From: Defluviitaleaceae bacterium | Lineage (GTDB): Bacteria; Bacillota; Clostridia; Lachnospirales; WQUN01 | DNA length: 6,245 bases | Reading direction: 5' to 3' | Assembly: GCA_009783395.1 (NCBI GenBank) | Contig: WRHA01000292.1 | Coordinates: forward strand, 1-6,245 | The notes under the pieces: generated by a model | What the model was told of the DNA's origin: nothing | The model's input: the letters and a program-made list of their open reading frames with translations, nothing else | The model's database searches: none | In this document: piece by piece, positions 5,055 to 6,245 of the stretch | Position numbering within the stretch: the first letter of the stretch is position 1 | How the letters are laid out: each line of letters starts with the position of its first letter | Made by a program: the position numbers and the translations under genes

Positions 5055-6083
5055 GTGAATTTCAAACCTTTAAATATTTCGGGGCTTATCGCCGACATTC
5101 CGATTGTGCAAGGCGGAATGGGCGTTGGCGTAAGCCTTTCGGGGCTTGCGGGCGCGGTTGCGGCAGAAGGGGGCGTGGGGGTTATTTCTGCCGCCCAAAT
5201 CGGATTCAGCCTCCCCGGTTTTTCAGCCAACCCATTTAAGGCAAACCTCGAGGCGTTGGCATTTCACATCAAAAAGGCCAGGGAAAAAGCTCTCGGCGGC
5301 GTCGTGGGCGTAAACATCATGTGTGCCGTTACGCATTACGCCGACTATGTAAAATGCTGTGTCGAAAACAAGGTCGACTTGATTATCTCCGGCGCGGGAC
5401 TTCCTATGAATTTGCCCGAATTGGTAAAGGGTTCGGCGGTGAAAATTGCACCGATTGTTTCTTCCGCAAAAGCGGCGTCTGTCCTTCTAAAATTGTGGGA
5501 CAAAAAATACGGCGTTACGGCAGACATGGTTGTTGTCGAAGGCCCGAAAGCGGGCGGACATTTGGGCTTTACGGCAGAAGAAGTAAATGCACAATTCAAT
5601 GCAGAAGCAATTTTGCCGCATATTTCCGCCTACGAAGAAAAATACAACAAAAAAATCCCTGCAGTTTTCGGCGGCGGAATTTTTGACAGACAAGACATGG
5701 ATCATTATATGAACCTGGGATTTTCCGGTGTGCAAGTGGGTACTCGTTTTGTTGCAACGGAGGAATGTGACGCACACGAAAATTTTAAGCTGGCATATGT
5801 AAACGCAAAGCAAGAAGACACGATCATAATAAAAAGCCCCATCGGTTTGCCGGGGCGCGCCTTAAATAACGAATTTATCCAAAATATTTCGCATGGCACA
5901 AAACAAAATTGCCGAAACTGCATTGCCGCTTGCAACCCAGCAACAATCCCATACTGCATAACAAGCGCGTTAATTAACTCTGTTACGGGAAATGTTGCGC
6001 AAGGGCTTGTATTTTGCGGAAGCGAAGTTTATAGGGTGAATGAAATAACCTCGGTGAAAGAGCTGATGGGAAGTTGGAATTAA
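5055..6083 (+). CDS. FMN-dependent TIM-barrel oxidoreductase (nitronate monooxygenase/FabK family)
   Basis: A 342-residue protein of the family that includes 2-nitropropane dioxygenase/nitronate monooxygenase and the enoyl-ACP reductase FabK. It begins with IPIVQGGMGVGVSLSGLAGAVAAEGG (15-40), the first strand and FMN phosphate region. Further on are the VEGPKAGGHLG segment (161-171) with the conserved His169, FGGGIF (205-210) and the GVQVGTRFV strand (225-233), where FMN phosphate binds. The C-terminus holds a cysteine cluster (Cys286, Cys289, Cys293, Cys301, Cys321) in CRNCIAACNPATIPYCI, typical of a long clostridial-type subfamily and not of classical FabK. The start GTG 5055 has GAGGTG at 5045-5050. 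The 42-nt gap after degV shows no terminator or promoter. The operon context favours a lipid role such as enoyl-ACP reduction. The C-terminus favours a separate family member of unknown substrate. I therefore withhold the symbol fabK. Confidence 0.88.
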   Translation: MNFKPLNISGLIADIPIVQGGMGVGVSLSGLAGAVAAEGGVGVISAAQIGFSLPGFSANPFKANLEALAFHIKKAREKALGGVVGVNIMCAVTHYADYVKCCVENKVDLIISGAGLPMNLPELVKGSAVKIAPIVSSAKAASVLLKLWDKKYGVTADMVVVEGPKAGGHLGFTAEEVNAQFNAEAILPHISAYEEKYNKKIPAVFGGGIFDRQDMDHYMNLGFSGVQVGTRFVATEECDAHENFKLAYVNAKQEDTIIIKSPIGLPGRALNNEFIQNISHGTKQNCRNCIAACNPATIPYCITSALINSVTGNVAQGLVFCGSEVYRVNEITSVKELMGSWN

Positions 6084-6086
6084 AAC

Positions 6087-6245
6087 ATGACTTTGCTACC
6101 CCCCTCCTGCCCGCTTGGCAGCTCTTGTTGCGGCGGATTCCCCGATTTTCGCGGGGAACGCTTTGAAGGCGGCGGAAGATGCGGAGGCGCATGTGGCACT
6201 CGCAGCAGCTGTGGCGGTCGCGGCATGGGCAGAGGCAACTGGAAC
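6087..6245 (+). CDS. Possible partial Gly/Cys-rich ORF, runs off the window (weak)
   Basis: ATG 6087 opens 53 codons with no stop to the window edge. The reading is rich in Gly, Cys and Arg (for example SSCCGGF, RCGGACG, SCGGRGMGRGNWN). It lies only 3 nt after the preceding stop, but the upstream sequence has no convincing Shine-Dalgarno. I do not recognise a family. Ala- and Pro-rich frames, one on + and two on -, are also open over much of this stretch, so openness alone is poor evidence. Confidence 0.15.
   Translation, partial: MTLLPPSCPLGSSCCGGFPDFRGERFEGGGRCGGACGTRSSCGGRGMGRGNWN
6107..6158 (+). other. Two adjacent small hairpins downstream of the last gene
   Basis: CTGCC (6107-6111) pairs with GGCAG (6117-6121) around a 5-nt loop. 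TTCCCCG (6138-6144) pairs perfectly with CGGGGAA (6152-6158) around a 7-nt loop. The second begins 55 nt after the stop codon. Neither is followed by a T-run, so intrinsic termination is not well supported. They could protect the 3' end of the operon transcript or be part of a GC-rich repeat. Confidence 0.3.

Larger units (their letters stand above)
6084..6245. other. GC-rich 3' tail without an assigned gene
   Basis: The 162 bases after the flavoprotein stop differ in composition from the operon. By hand count 6121-6240 is 78 of 120 G+C (65%), clearly above the genes before it. Several frames stay open because of the GC bias. There are two short hairpins (6107-6121 and 6138-6158). No Rho-independent terminator with a U-tract, no tRNA and no promoter can be supported. 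This may be the start of a Gly/Cys-rich gene, or part of a GC-rich intergenic repeat cut off by the window edge. Confidence 0.6.

Overview
The window is one strand-uniform stretch (all genes on +) from a bacterial fatty-acid initiation and elongation operon. From 5' to 3' it holds the C-terminal end of fabF, then accB, fabZ, accC, accD, accA, a DegV-family gene and a FabK/nitronate-monooxygenase-type flavoprotein gene. A GC-rich tail of about 160 bp follows, which I cannot assign. The order fabF-accB-fabZ-accC-accD-accA is the arrangement known from Clostridia and related Bacillota. The short AccA, the zinc-ribbon AccD, the DegV protein and the TIM-barrel flavoprotein fit that. I read the organism as a Bacillota member (Clostridia- or Negativicutes-like) of intermediate GC. 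The genus cannot be read from the window.

Functionally, AccB (biotin carrier), AccC (biotin carboxylase) and AccD/AccA (carboxyltransferase beta/alpha) form a complete acetyl-CoA carboxylase that makes malonyl-CoA. FabF elongates acyl-ACP and FabZ dehydrates the 3-hydroxyacyl-ACP. DegV proteins bind fatty acids. The last gene is FMN-dependent and could be an enoyl-ACP reductase of FabK type, but it looks closer to the wider nitronate monooxygenase family. Most junctions are tight: fabF/accB overlap by 14 nt, fabZ-accC are 9 nt apart, accD-accA 13 nt apart, and accA/degV overlap by 1 nt (TGATG). No promoter is visible inside the window.

The most unusual feature is a 77-bp direct repeat, 70 of 77 positions identical with no gaps. 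It fills exactly the two larger gaps inside the acc genes: accB-fabZ (620-696) and accC-accD (2474-2550). Each copy starts at the stop codon of the upstream gene and ends at the likely start codon of the downstream gene. Each can fold into a 39-nt bulged hairpin whose 3' arm contains an AGGAA Shine-Dalgarno-like sequence and a GTG. Each also carries a 21-codon open frame running from the upstream stop to 7 nt before the downstream start. It looks like an ERIC/REP-like transcribed intergenic element or a cis-acting RNA element that tunes translation of fabZ and accD. It also creates a false-looking shared N-terminus if the upstream GTG starts are used.

The 3' tail (6084-6245) rises to about 65% GC over 6121-6240, has two small hairpins, and is open in a Gly/Cys-rich frame to the window edge. 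I make no functional call there.
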